Positions 51,225 to 60,046 of a stretch of 64,000 bases of DNA are shown one piece after another. Each line of letters starts with the position of its first letter. Position 1 is the stretch's first letter. Made by a program: the position numbers and the translations under genes. The notes below the pieces were generated by a model that worked only from the letters and a program-made list of their open reading frames with translations, had not been told where the DNA came from and did no database searches. Source of the stretch: Rhodoferax bucti (GTDB taxonomy: Bacteria; Pseudomonadota; Gammaproteobacteria; Burkholderiales; Burkholderiaceae_C); NCBI RefSeq assembly GCF_005876985.1, contig NZ_VAHD01000001.1, forward strand, positions 186,001 to 250,000, written 5' to 3'.

Positions 51225-51836
51225 ATGCTTGCCAAGTTGATGAGTTACTTTTTGCTGGGGCTGATCCGCTTTCTCACCGGTGCGCAAGCGCGCTGGCACG
51301 GTTGCCCGCCCAAGGCCGAGCAGCGCATTTATTTCGCCAACCACCAGAGCCATGCGGACCTCGTGATGATCTGGGCGGCCCTGCCCAAAGAGCTGCGCCA
51401 CATCACCCGCGCGATTGCCGCCAAAGACTACTGGACCAAAACCCCCTTCCGACAATGGATCACCACCGCCGTGTTCCATGTGATTTATGTGTCGCGCGAC
51501 CGCAGCTCCGACGAAGACCCCCTGGAGCCGCTCATCGACGCCCTGTCGAATGGCGATTCCATCATCCTGTTCCCCGAAGGCACGCGGGGCCACACCGGGG
51601 AGCCACAGGCCTTCAAGGCAGGGCTCTACAACCTTGCCACCCGTTTCCCGAACGTGGTGCTGGTGCCCGCCTGGATCAACAATGTGCAACACGTGCTGCC
51701 CAAGGGCGAAGTGGTGCCGGTGCCGGTGCTGTGTTCGGTGACCTTCGGGGCGCCCATGCAGGTCGCCGAGGGCGAAGACCGCCGCGCCTTCCTGGACCGG
51801 GCCCGCAATGCCGTGGTCGCCCTGCGGGACGTGTGA
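51225..51836 (+). CDS. 1-acyl-sn-glycerol-3-phosphate acyltransferase family protein (PlsC-like)
   Basis: This 203-residue protein shows the acyltransferase motif NHQSHADLVMIW (H-x4-D), and FPEGTRGHTGEPQAFKAG, and an N-terminal hydrophobic helix (YFLLGLIRFLTG). It likely acylates lysophosphatidate to phosphatidate, the CdsA substrate, and it directly precedes cdsA with 10 bases between. The ATG at 51225 is chosen over GTG 51195. Confidence 0.92.
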   Translation: MLAKLMSYFLLGLIRFLTGAQARWHGCPPKAEQRIYFANHQSHADLVMIWAALPKELRHITRAIAAKDYWTKTPFRQWITTAVFHVIYVSRDRSSDEDPLEPLIDALSNGDSIILFPEGTRGHTGEPQAFKAGLYNLATRFPNVVLVPAWINNVQHVLPKGEVVPVPVLCSVTFGAPMQVAEGEDRRAFLDRARNAVVALRDV

Positions 51837-51846
51837 CAAGGGCGCT

Positions 51847-52836
51847 ATGTACTTCTATTTGAAAAACCTCGGCCCCACGCAGCAAGTCGGCGCGTTGTTC
51901 ATCATCGTGTTTGGCTTGCTGCTGCTCTCCAGCATCGTGGCCTTTGTGATGTCGCTGCGCGACTATGGCGACGACGAAGCCGGAGACCGCCGGCGCCGCG
52001 AACTCAAAAACCTGGATGGCGTCATCCGCACCAGCTGGTTCATGGTATTTGTGTTCTGGGTCGGCTGGCTCAGTGGCCCCCTGGTGGCGCTGACGCTGTT
52101 CGGCGGCGTGTCGTTCTTTGCGCTGCGGGAGTTCATGACCCTCTCCCCCACCCGCCGGGGCGACCACCGCAGCCTGGTGCTGGCATTCTTTGTGGTGCTA
52201 CCGCTGCAATATTGGCTGGTGGCTACCGAACACTTCGACATGTTTGCCGTGTTCATCCCGGTCTACGTCTTTCTGGCCCTGCCAGTCGCGAGTGCGCTGG
52301 CCAACGACCCGCTGCGCTTTCTGGAGCGCAATGCCAAGCTGCAGTGGGGCATCATGGTGTGCATCTACGGCATGAGCCATGTGCCGGCGCTGTTGATGCT
52401 CAAGTTCCCGGGCTACGACCACAAAAACGCCTTCATGGTCTTCTTTCTGGTGCTGGTGGTGCAGTTCTGCATGGCCATCCAGCACCTCGTGTCGCGCAAG
52501 CTCAAGCTGCCGCCCGCCGCGCCGGCCATCAGCCAGAGCTTCAACTGGCCGAGCTGGTGGATCGGGGTGTTCATTGCCAGCCTGTTTGGTGCGTTGCTGG
52601 CCGGCATCACCCCCTGGGTGCCGGGCACGGCCTTTGCCTTTTCCTTCATTGCCTGTGTGGCGGGCTCCATGGGCCACTTTGTGATGAAGGCGCTCAAGCG
52701 GGACCGCGGCATTCCCAGCTGGGGCGGTGAAATGCGTGCGGTGACAGGGGCCGGCGGGCTGCTGGACCGGGTAGATGCCCTGTGTTTCGCCGCGCCCGTG
52801 TTCTTTCACTCCGCCAGGTGGTATTTTGACCTCTAG
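51847..52836 (+). CDS. cdsA: Phosphatidate cytidylyltransferase CdsA
   Basis: CdsA converts phosphatidate and CTP into CDP-diacylglycerol. The 329-residue membrane protein has about eight helices and ends with a cytoplasmic segment containing the CDP-alcohol family-like text GSMGHFVMKALKRDRGIPSWGGEMRAVTGAGGLLDRVDALCFAAPV (shortened), matching the conserved CdsA signature with S-x-x-K-R-x-x-x-K-D-x-G-x-x-x-P-G-H-G-G-x-x-D-R-x-D variant. The N-terminal half starts at the ATG at 51847. It follows the acyltransferase, giving two successive steps of phospholipid synthesis. Its stop is in a dispersed repeat. Confidence 0.92.
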   Translation: MYFYLKNLGPTQQVGALFIIVFGLLLLSSIVAFVMSLRDYGDDEAGDRRRRELKNLDGVIRTSWFMVFVFWVGWLSGPLVALTLFGGVSFFALREFMTLSPTRRGDHRSLVLAFFVVLPLQYWLVATEHFDMFAVFIPVYVFLALPVASALANDPLRFLERNAKLQWGIMVCIYGMSHVPALLMLKFPGYDHKNAFMVFFLVLVVQFCMAIQHLVSRKLKLPPAAPAISQSFNWPSWWIGVFIASLFGALLAGITPWVPGTAFAFSFIACVAGSMGHFVMKALKRDRGIPSWGGEMRAVTGAGGLLDRVDALCFAAPVFFHSARWYFDL

Positions 52837-52876
52837 CGCCCGCCCCACCTGCGCGAGCAGCTCCTGATTTCATAGC
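52829..52876 (-). repeat. Dispersed AGCTGCTnGCGCA repeat, copy F
   Basis: Reverse copy: CTCTAGCGCC, TGCGCGAGCAGCT at 52850-52862, then CCTGATTTCATAGCA. It supplies the cdsA stop codon (TAG at 52834-52836) and reaches the base before the ruvC start codon (52877), filling the gap between the genes. Confidence 0.8.
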
Positions 52877-53425
52877 ATGCGAATTCTCGGCATTGACCCC
52901 GGCCTGCGCACCACCGGCTTCGGCCTAGTGGACGTCATCGGTGCGGATGTGCGCTATGTGGCCAGCGGCACCATTCGCACCGAACACCTCGACACCCGCG
53001 CCCTGCCGGCGCGCCTGAAAGTCTTGTTTGACGGGATTGGCGAAGTGGTCGAGCGCTACCAGCCCACCTGCGCCTCGGTGGAAATTGTGTTCGTCAACGT
53101 GAACCCCCAGTCCACCTTGCTGCTGGGGCAGGCGCGCGGTGCCTTGGTCACCGCGCTGGTGTGCGCCAATCTGCCGGTGGCCGAGTACACCGCCCTGCAA
53201 ATGAAGCAAGCCGTCGCCGGCCACGGCCGGGCGCACAAGGACCAGATCCAGGAAATGGTGAAGCGGCTTTTGCACCTGCCGGGGCTGCCCGGCCCGGATG
53301 CGGCAGATGCCCTGGGCTTGGCCATCACGCACGCCCACGCCGGAAAGTCCATGGCCTTGTTGGCCGGCGCCAACGGTGTCGGGGGCAATGGAAAAATCCG
53401 TTACAGAGACGGCCGGAGCCAATAG
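52877..53425 (+). CDS. ruvC: Crossover junction endodeoxyribonuclease RuvC
   Basis: RuvC resolves Holliday junctions with RuvAB. The 182-residue protein has the RNase H-like active site D7 ([12 protein letters not shown]), E69 (ASVEIVFVN), D141 and D144 ([15 protein letters not shown]), matching E. coli D7, E66, D138 and D141. [12 protein letters not shown] is the conserved basic helix. Start ATG at 52877 is directly after a dispersed repeat. ruvA and ruvB are not in the window. Confidence 0.97.
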   Translation: MRILGIDPGLRTTGFGLVDVIGADVRYVASGTIRTEHLDTRALPARLKVLFDGIGEVVERYQPTCASVEIVFVNVNPQSTLLLGQARGALVTALVCANLPVAEYTALQMKQAVAGHGRAHKDQIQEMVKRLLHLPGLPGPDAADALGLAITHAHAGKSMALLAGANGVGGNGKIRYRDGRSQ

Positions 53426-53465
53426 AATTTCCCATCGCCACCGGGCTTCCTTACAAATAGCGGTC

Positions 53466-54212
53466 ATGAGACTCTTTTTATCGAGATGTTCGTGTTGGAT
53501 GGTGTTGGCACTGGGGGCCGTGTCGGCTCCGGCGCAAACCCTGATGGCCTACACCGAGCAATGGCCGCCCTACAACTTTGAAGAAAATGGGGAAGTCAAA
53601 GGCATTGCCACCGACATGCTGCGCGCCGCCTGCAGCCTGGCCAAGCTGAGCTGCAGCACCCAACTCGTGCCTTGGGCACGGGCCTTGAAGATCGTGCGCT
53701 ATACCGAGAACACCATTCTCTACACCACTGCCCGCAAGGCGTCGCGTGAAAAAGATTTTCTGTGGGTGGGCCCCATCCTGCCGCGCAGCACCTGGATTTA
53801 CACCCGCAGCGCCAACGAAAAGGCCAATGCCTTGGGGCGCGACATTACCCAGCTGCGATTCGGCATCGTGCGGGACGAGGCCTCACAGCAAGACTTGCTC
53901 AATGCCGGTGTGCCGGCAACGTCCTTGCTGGAAGACAGCTCCAATGCCACCGTGCTGCGTTTGTTGCTCACCAATGCCGTCGACGCGATGGTGGACACCG
54001 AAGTGTCCATGGCCTGGAATTTGAGAGTGGCCGGACTACCCGCGAATACCGTCACCCGGCTGGCCAAGCTCAGCGAAGACGGCGCTTACTACTTCGCGCT
54101 CAACCTGAAGACCCATCCCGATATCGTGGCCCGCCTGCAAACGGCGCTGGACAAGCTCCAACGCCAAGGCAAGCTGGAAACCATCATCCACCGTTACGAC
54201 GCCGTTCCCTGA
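53466..54212 (+). CDS. Periplasmic solute-binding protein (SBP_bac_3-like)
   Basis: This 248-residue protein has a signal peptide (MRLFLSRCSCWMVLALGAVSAPA, shortened) and a bilobal amino-acid-binding-protein fold: TLMAYTEQWPPYNFEENGEVKGIATDML (shortened), then LPRSTWIYTRSANE and LRFGIVRDEASQQDLL, and LKTHPDIVARLQTALDKLQRQGKLETIIHRY. The WPPYNF start is typical of type 3 SBPs. No ABC partner is adjacent, so it may be an orphan sensor or have distant partners. The ATG at 53466 lies 40 bases after ruvC. Confidence 0.85.
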   Translation: MRLFLSRCSCWMVLALGAVSAPAQTLMAYTEQWPPYNFEENGEVKGIATDMLRAACSLAKLSCSTQLVPWARALKIVRYTENTILYTTARKASREKDFLWVGPILPRSTWIYTRSANEKANALGRDITQLRFGIVRDEASQQDLLNAGVPATSLLEDSSNATVLRLLLTNAVDAMVDTEVSMAWNLRVAGLPANTVTRLAKLSEDGAYYFALNLKTHPDIVARLQTALDKLQRQGKLETIIHRYDAVP

Positions 54213-54218
54213 TACCGC

Positions 54219-54518
54219 TCAGGCTTGGGCGTCGAGCAAGGCGCCGGCCATTTTGTCTTGGGTTTTGAACACCGCCAAATTGGCAATATAGGCGTGCTTG
54301 GCCTGCAACTGGGTGACTACGTCCTGCTCCAGTGCATTGCCGGCGGTACTGGCTTCGCGCACGGTGGTGCTGACGCCGCCACCGGCTTGCGCGGTTTGCA
54401 CAGACTCTTGCCGTTTGAAGCCATCCGTCGCCAGGTTGGCGACGTTGTGCGCGCTCGCATTGAGGCTGTTCTGGGCCGCATTCAGGCCGGACAGCGCAAT
54501 CGACGATACAGAGTTCAT
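54219..54518 (-). CDS. Short flagellar basal-body rod-like protein
   Basis: This 99-residue protein shows the N-terminal flagellar rod/hook motif SGLNAAQNSLNASAHNVANLATDGFKRQ (shortened) and a C-terminal helix ALEQDVVTQLQAKHAYIANLAVFKTQDKMAGALL, the two ends of rod proteins such as FlgC/FlgB without the middle. No flagellar gene is in the neighbourhood. It could be a rod accessory or a relic of a rod gene, but continuous frame and ATG start suggest a real product. It converges with the solute-binding gene across six bases. Confidence 0.8.
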   Translation of the reverse strand: MNSVSSIALSGLNAAQNSLNASAHNVANLATDGFKRQESVQTAQAGGGVSTTVREASTAGNALEQDVVTQLQAKHAYIANLAVFKTQDKMAGALLDAQA

Positions 54519-54620
54519 GGCACCTCAGGCAACAACACCGGCACGGCGCCGGTAGGCCCATTATCGGCAGGAGCAGCCCGCAGACAAGGGCAGTCCGGAT
54601 AAACGGCGTTAGCCCAGGAC

Positions 54621-55544
54621 TTACCAGGCCTTGGCGGGTTGTGCAAAGCCTTGGGGAGCTTGCTTCACGTCCTCAAAGGTGACGATCTCCCAAGCTTCCG
54701 GGTGGGCTTGCAGCTCACGCAGCAGCTTGTTGTTCATGGCGTGGCCGGAGCGGCGCGCGCTGTAGGCCGCCAACAAGGGCTTGCCCACGATGTACAGGTC
54801 ACCAATGGCGTCGAGAATCTTGTGTTTGACGAACTCATCGTCATAGCGCAAGCCATCAGCATTCAGAACCTTGTAGTCGTCCATCACTATGGCGTTGTCC
54901 AACCCGCCGCCCAGTGCTAGGCCGTTGGAGCGCATCATTTCCACGTCTTTGGTGAACCCAAAGGTACGCGCCCGCGCAATATCGCGGGAATAGCTGCCGG
55001 TGCTGAGGTCAAACTCCACTTTCTGGCCGGTGGAGTCCACGGCAGGATGGTTGAAGTCGATCTCAAAACTCAGCTTATAGCCATGGTAGGGGTCCAGGCG
55101 GGCCCATTTTTCATTGGCGCCTTCGCCCTCGCGCACTTCCACCGGGCGGATCAAACGAATGAAACGACGCGGCGCGTTTTGCAACTCGATACCGGCACTC
55201 TGGAGCAAAAACACAAAAGAGGCCGCTGAGCCATCCAAAATCGGCACTTCTTCAGCGGTGATGTCCACAAACAGGTTGTCCACTCCGAGGCCGGCGCAGG
55301 CCGACATCAGGTGCTCCACGGTGTGAACCTTGGCGTTGCCACAGGACAGGGTGGACGCCAAGCGGGTGTCAGTGACCGACTCGGCAGACACCACGATGTC
55401 CGGCGCATTCGGCAAATCGACCCGACGGAAGACGATGCCCGTGTCCGGCGCAGCCGGCCGCAACGTGATCTCGACACGCTGGCCGCTATGCAGGCCCACG
55501 CCAACGGCGCGGGTCAGAGACTTGAGAGTTCGTTGTTTCAGCAC
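54621..55544 (-). CDS. lpxC: UDP-3-O-acyl-N-acetylglucosamine deacetylase LpxC
   Basis: LpxC is the committed zinc deacetylase of lipid A synthesis. The 307-residue protein has [21 protein letters not shown] at the start, ligand HTVEHLMSA (H79), [12 protein letters not shown] (His and Asp ligands) and [13 protein letters not shown] with the catalytic His. The GTG at 55544 is chosen because it begins the conserved LKQRTLK start. It lies 150 bases downstream of ftsZ on the same strand, as in the standard order. Confidence 0.96.
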   Translation of the reverse strand: MLKQRTLKSLTRAVGVGLHSGQRVEITLRPAAPDTGIVFRRVDLPNAPDIVVSAESVTDTRLASTLSCGNAKVHTVEHLMSACAGLGVDNLFVDITAEEVPILDGSAASFVFLLQSAGIELQNAPRRFIRLIRPVEVREGEGANEKWARLDPYHGYKLSFEIDFNHPAVDSTGQKVEFDLSTGSYSRDIARARTFGFTKDVEMMRSNGLALGGGLDNAIVMDDYKVLNADGLRYDDEFVKHKILDAIGDLYIVGKPLLAAYSARRSGHAMNNKLLRELQAHPEAWEIVTFEDVKQAPQGFAQPAKAW

Positions 55545-55694
55545 GGGTCTATTGTAAAAGTAGCGCAAAAAACCTCCGGGCCGCGTGTCTTAGCCAATGA
55601 ACACAGTGGAACCGGCGAAGCCGGGCCACAGGTGTTGCCCCCTGCAAGGAGGAAAGCGGCCACACGCAGTGGGCAAGCCGGGGTGGGGGCAGTA

Positions 55695-56939
55695 TCAATC
55701 CGCCTGTTTGCGCAGGAACGCGGGTATTTCGTAGTCGTCCATACCGCCGCTGGACAAGGCATCCACCTTGGCAGCCGCTTGCGTGCGGTTGGTGCGCCAC
55801 ACGCTAGGGGTCGCCATGCTGCCGTAGTCCGGCTGAGCTACTGCGGCGCCGGCATTCCCCAGCGAGGCAGTTGTGCCCGCAGGGCTGGCCACGCTGTTGA
55901 GCGTGGGCACATGGAAAGGCACGTTGTCGGTACCGGTGCGCAGCACTTGCAGCGGAGGCGCGGTGCGACGGGCACCGCCTTGGCGGCTCAAACCGGTAGC
56001 GATCACGGTCACGCGGATTTCGTCGCCCAGCTTTTCGTCGTTGGCAGTGCCGTAGATCACATGCGCATCCGGAGAAGCGCAGGCACGGATGGTCTCCATG
56101 GCCATCTTGGACTCCTTCAGTTTCAAGGAACCCTTGCACGCGGAGATCAGCACCAGCACGCCCTTGGCGCCGGAGAGGTCCACACCTTCCAGCAGCGGGC
56201 AGGCCACGGCTTGTTCCGCAGCAATGCGGGCACGATCCGGCCCGCTAGCAGTGGCCGTACCCATCATGGCTTTACCGGGCTCGCCCATCACGGTGCGCAC
56301 GTCTTCGAAGTCGGCGTTGATTTCGCCCTTCACGTTGATGATTTCGGCAATGCCGCCCACAGCATTTTTCAGCACGTCGTTGGCGTGGGCAAAGGCTTCG
56401 TCCTGGGAGACATCGTCGTCCAGCACTTCCAGCAACTTTTCGTTGAGCACCACGATCAGGGAGTCCACATTGGCTTCCAGCTCGGCCAGACCGGAGTCGG
56501 CGTTGCTCATGCGGCGGCCGCCCTCAAAGTCAAACGGCTTGGTGACCACGCCCACCGTCAGGATGCCCATTTCCTTGGCCACCTTGGCAATCACGGGCGC
56601 AGCGCCGGTGCCGGTGCCGCCGCCCATGCCGGCGGTGATGAACAACATGTGTGCGCCTTCGATCGCCTGACGAATGTCCGCCTCTGCCTGCACCGCCGCT
56701 TCGCGACCCTTGTCGGGCTTGCTACCGGCACCCAGGCCAGTTCCGCCGAGCTGGATGGTTTTGTGGGCCGAGCTGCGGGAGAGCGCTTGCGCATCGGTGT
56801 TGGCGCAGATGAACTCCACACCACCGACCGAGGTGGTGATCATGTGCTCCACGGCGTTGCCGCCGCCACCGCCCACGCCGATGACCTTGATTTGGGTGCC
56901 TTGGTTGAATGCTTCTTCTTCGATCATTTCGATGGCCAT
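55695..56939 (-). CDS. ftsZ: Cell division protein FtsZ
   Basis: FtsZ is the tubulin-like GTPase of the Z ring. The 414-residue protein has IKVIGVGGGGGNAVEHM, the GGGTGTGAAPVIAKVAKE tubulin signature, a long Ala/Pro linker from about 320, and the C-terminal peptide DDYEIPAFLRKQAD that binds FtsA and ZipA. AGGAG precedes ATG 56939. It is 118 bases downstream of ftsA; the gap may hold a secondary promoter. Confidence 0.98.
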   Translation of the reverse strand: MAIEMIEEEAFNQGTQIKVIGVGGGGGNAVEHMITTSVGGVEFICANTDAQALSRSSAHKTIQLGGTGLGAGSKPDKGREAAVQAEADIRQAIEGAHMLFITAGMGGGTGTGAAPVIAKVAKEMGILTVGVVTKPFDFEGGRRMSNADSGLAELEANVDSLIVVLNEKLLEVLDDDVSQDEAFAHANDVLKNAVGGIAEIINVKGEINADFEDVRTVMGEPGKAMMGTATASGPDRARIAAEQAVACPLLEGVDLSGAKGVLVLISACKGSLKLKESKMAMETIRACASPDAHVIYGTANDEKLGDEIRVTVIATGLSRQGGARRTAPPLQVLRTGTDNVPFHVPTLNSVASPAGTTASLGNAGAAVAQPDYGSMATPSVWRTNRTQAAAKVDALSSGGMDDYEIPAFLRKQAD

Positions 56940-57057
56940 GTTGTTACTCCTGAAAAACTATTTGAATGAATATCTGAAAACTGGGTAAAGGGGTTGGGGT
57001 CGGTGTTCATTTATGAAGGCGGACTCCCCCGTGCGAGCCAAAGTCTGTGCTTCATGG

Positions 57058-58287
57058 TTAAAAATTCCCCACGAACCAGTCCTTGACGGAGCTGAATGCA
57101 GATTTCATGGTGCCGGACTTCTGCGCAACCTTGTAGCCGCGCATGCGGGCGATACGGGCTTCTTCGAGCAGGCCCATGACGGTGGCGGCACGGGGCTGCG
57201 CCACCATGTCGGCCAAAGCACTGTTGTATTTGGGGATGCCGCGGCGCACAGGCTTCAAAAAGATGTCTTCACCCAACTCCACCATGCCGGGCATGATGCA
57301 GCTGCCGCCGGTGAGCACGATGCCGCTGGAGAGCACTTCCTCGCACCCGGATTCGCGGATGACCTGGTTCACCAGGGAGAAGATTTCTTCCACGCGGGGC
57401 TCAATGACACCAGCCAGGGCCTGGCGGCTCAGCATGCGGGGACCACGGTCACCCAAACCAGGCACCTCGACCTGCGTCTCGGGGTCCACCAGCAGTTGCT
57501 TGGCGTGACCACTCTCCACCTTGATGTCTTCGGCGTCCTTGGTCGGCGTGCGCAGGGCCATGGCGATGTCGCTGGTGATCAGGTCACCGGCGATCGGGAT
57601 CACGGCGGTGTGGCGGATGGCGCCGTTGGTGAAGATGGCCACATCGGTGGTGCCGGCGCCAATGTCTACCAGCGCCACGCCGAGCTCACGTTCGTCTTCG
57701 GTCAGCACGCTGAGGCTGCTGGCCAGCGGGTTGAGCATCAGCTGCTCCACTTCCAGACCGCAACGGCGCACGCATTTGATGATGTTTTCCGCTGCGCTTT
57801 GAGCACCGGTCACGATGTGCACCTTGGCCTCGAGGCGGATACCGCTCATGCCGATAGGCTCTTTCACATCCTGGCCGTCGATGATGAACTCCTGCGGCTC
57901 CACCAGCAGCAGACGCTGGTCGGTACTGATGTTGATGGCCTTGGCCGTTTCCACCACGCGGGCCACATCGGCCTGGGTCACCTCACGGTCTTTCACCGCC
58001 ACCATGCCGCTGCTGTTGATGCCGCGGATGTGGCTGCCGGTGATGCCGGTGTACACGCGGGTGATCTTGCAGTCCGCCATCAGCTCGGCCTCTTTCAGGG
58101 CTTGCTGGATGCTGGCCACGGTGGCATCGATGTTGACCACCACGCCGCGCTTCAGGCCATTGCTCGGCGCCACGCCGAAACCGGCCAGCTTGAGCTCGCC
58201 ACCGGGCATGACCTCCGCCACCACGGCCATTACCTTGGCAGTGCCGATGTCCAGCCCGACGACAAGATCTTTGTATTCTTTAGCCAT
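57058..58287 (-). CDS. ftsA: Cell division protein FtsA
   Basis: FtsA is the actin-like membrane tether of FtsZ. The 409-residue protein has LVVGLDIGTAKVMAVVAEV, VDIGAGTTDVAIFTNG, GSCIMPGMVELGEDIF, and the C-terminal amphipathic SSVKDWFVGNF membrane tag. Start ATG at 58287, 23 bases after the ftsQ stop. Confidence 0.97.
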   Translation of the reverse strand: MAKEYKDLVVGLDIGTAKVMAVVAEVMPGGELKLAGFGVAPSNGLKRGVVVNIDATVASIQQALKEAELMADCKITRVYTGITGSHIRGINSSGMVAVKDREVTQADVARVVETAKAINISTDQRLLLVEPQEFIIDGQDVKEPIGMSGIRLEAKVHIVTGAQSAAENIIKCVRRCGLEVEQLMLNPLASSLSVLTEDERELGVALVDIGAGTTDVAIFTNGAIRHTAVIPIAGDLITSDIAMALRTPTKDAEDIKVESGHAKQLLVDPETQVEVPGLGDRGPRMLSRQALAGVIEPRVEEIFSLVNQVIRESGCEEVLSSGIVLTGGSCIMPGMVELGEDIFLKPVRRGIPKYNSALADMVAQPRAATVMGLLEEARIARMRGYKVAQKSGTMKSAFSSVKDWFVGNF

Positions 58288-58310
58288 AAGTAGTACCTGC
58301 TTCTTTTCCG

Positions 58311-59096
58311 CTATTTCTTGGTGCTGTCAGGTGCCAGCGTGGTCACGCCGCGCAGCTTGACTGCATATCCGTTGACATGCCGCAAATCCGCCGACTCCAC
58401 CGAGCTCGCCGCCCGGCCGTATCGCGAGGTCACTTGCGTCAGCGTCCTCAAAAACCGTTGAAGCCGCTCGGTGACTTCTTCCGGCGATCCCCGACCCAGC
58501 TCGATCACGGCACCGCCGTCCAACCGTGCGCGCCAGCTGCCACGCCCCGACAAATCCAGCTGCTCCAGGGGCAACTCCACCGCGGTCAACAAAGGCGCCA
58601 GGGTCCGGTACATCGTCAGCACCTCACCGCTTTGGCCATCGGGTCCGCTGAGCTTGGGCAGCACGTCTTGCTCTACCTCGCCCACGTTGGCCTCAAAGAC
58701 TTCGCCATAGCTGTTGAGCAAACGCAGCTCTGCATCTGCGCCCCAATACGCCACGGCCACGTGCTCCTGCAAATCCACCCGCAGGCGGTTGGGAAACTCG
58801 CGCCGCACCACCGCATGCCGCACCCAGGGCACCGCCTCGAAGGCCGAGCGCACACGCGCCAGGTCGACCGAGAAAAAGGTGCCATTCAGGCCCGGCGCCA
58901 CGTTGGCCCGCAGGGTCAGCGGGCTGTTGTGGTTCATGTCGCCCGTCACCGTGATGCCCTGAATCGCAAACACCGGCAAGCGACCCAACCAGCGACCACC
59001 CGTCACCACCGAAAGGGCGACAAACGCCATGAACAGGAGCACAGCGGTCCCGTTCATGAGCTTGACGTCCAAGGGGGTGGCGGGCATGGCGTTCAC
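58311..59096 (-). CDS. ftsQ: Cell division protein FtsQ
   Basis: FtsQ is a bitopic divisome protein that links FtsB/L. The 261-residue protein has a short cytoplasmic N-terminus, one helix ([16 protein letters not shown]), a POTRA domain ([28 protein letters not shown], shortened) and a beta domain with VRRRFPNRLRV-like text ([23 protein letters not shown]). GTG at 59096 is taken since GGGAAGG lies seven bases upstream and it overlaps the ddl stop (GTGA); ATG 59087 is an alternative. Confidence 0.92.
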   Translation of the reverse strand: MNAMPATPLDVKLMNGTAVLLFMAFVALSVVTGGRWLGRLPVFAIQGITVTGDMNHNSPLTLRANVAPGLNGTFFSVDLARVRSAFEAVPWVRHAVVRREFPNRLRVDLQEHVAVAYWGADAELRLLNSYGEVFEANVGEVEQDVLPKLSGPDGQSGEVLTMYRTLAPLLTAVELPLEQLDLSGRGSWRARLDGGAVIELGRGSPEEVTERLQRFLRTLTQVTSRYGRAASSVESADLRHVNGYAVKLRGVTTLAPDSTKK

Positions 59097-60046
59097 GCGT
59101 CGGCCTTCCCGTCTGTGGCGGTGCTTTGCAGCAGGCGCACACACAATTCTTCGTAGCTGATGCCCGCCGCACGGGCAGACATGGGCACCAGCGAATGGCC
59201 GGTCATACCCGGTGAGGTGTTGATTTCCAGCAGGTAGGGCGTGCGGGTTTGGGCGTCGATCATCACGTCAGCCCGGGCCCAGCCGCGGCAGCCCAGCACC
59301 TGGTAGGCCTTGCACACCAGCGCCTGGATAGCCTCCTCTTCGCCTGCAGGCAAACCGGCGGGCACCAGGTATTGGGTGGTGTCGGTGAAGTATTTGTTCT
59401 GGTAGTCGTAGTTGCCTTCAGGCGCCACGATGCGGATCACCGGCAGCGCCTCGGGTGCAGAGCTCGGCCCCCACACCGGGCAGGTGACTTCGTCACCCGC
59501 AATGAACTGCTCGCACAGCACATGGCTGTCGTGCTGCGAGGCCAGCGCATAAGCGGCATCGCATTGGTCGGCCGTCATCACCTTGGTGAAGCCGATGCTG
59601 GAGCCTTCGCGTGCAGGCTTCACGATCATGGGCGCGCCCAGCGCCGCAAACGCAGCGCGGGTTTCGGCAGCACTCTTGACCTGCTGCCATGCGGGGGTGG
59701 ACAAGCCTTCAAAGCGCCAGATGCGCTTGGTCATGACCTTGTCCATGGAAATGCTGGAGGCCATCACGCCGGAGCCGGTGTAGGGGATGCCCAGCAACTC
59801 AAGTGCGCCCTGCACGGTGCCGTCTTCGCCGAAGCGACCGTGCAGCGCGATGAAGCAGCGATCAAAGCCTTCACGCTTGAGTTCATCCAGCGCACGTTCA
59901 GAAGGGTCGAAGGCATGGGCGTCCACGCCTTGCGAACGCAGTGCCTTGAGCACGCCACTTCCCGACATCAGCGACACCTCGCGCTCTGCCGAGGCGCCGC
60001 CCATCAGCACAGCCACCTTCCCGAGATTCAAATTATTTTGGCTCAT
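59093..60046 (-). CDS. ddl: D-alanine-D-alanine ligase
   Basis: Ddl joins two D-alanines for wall precursors. The 317-residue ATP-grasp protein has [44 protein letters not shown], and [17 protein letters not shown]. The ATG at 60046 overlaps the murC stop (ATGA), in a region that is a dispersed repeat. It is followed by ftsQ, GTGA overlap. Confidence 0.97.
   Translation of the reverse strand: MSQNNLNLGKVAVLMGGASAEREVSLMSGSGVLKALRSQGVDAHAFDPSERALDELKREGFDRCFIALHGRFGEDGTVQGALELLGIPYTGSGVMASSISMDKVMTKRIWRFEGLSTPAWQQVKSAAETRAAFAALGAPMIVKPAREGSSIGFTKVMTADQCDAAYALASQHDSHVLCEQFIAGDEVTCPVWGPSSAPEALPVIRIVAPEGNYDYQNKYFTDTTQYLVPAGLPAGEEEAIQALVCKAYQVLGCRGWARADVMIDAQTRTPYLLEINTSPGMTGHSLVPMSARAAGISYEELCVRLLQSTATDGKADA

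Noticed and set aside
57013-58293. 426-codon plus-strand ORF opposite ftsA
   Set aside because: Complement-strand shadow; ftsA itself is unmistakable on the minus strand.
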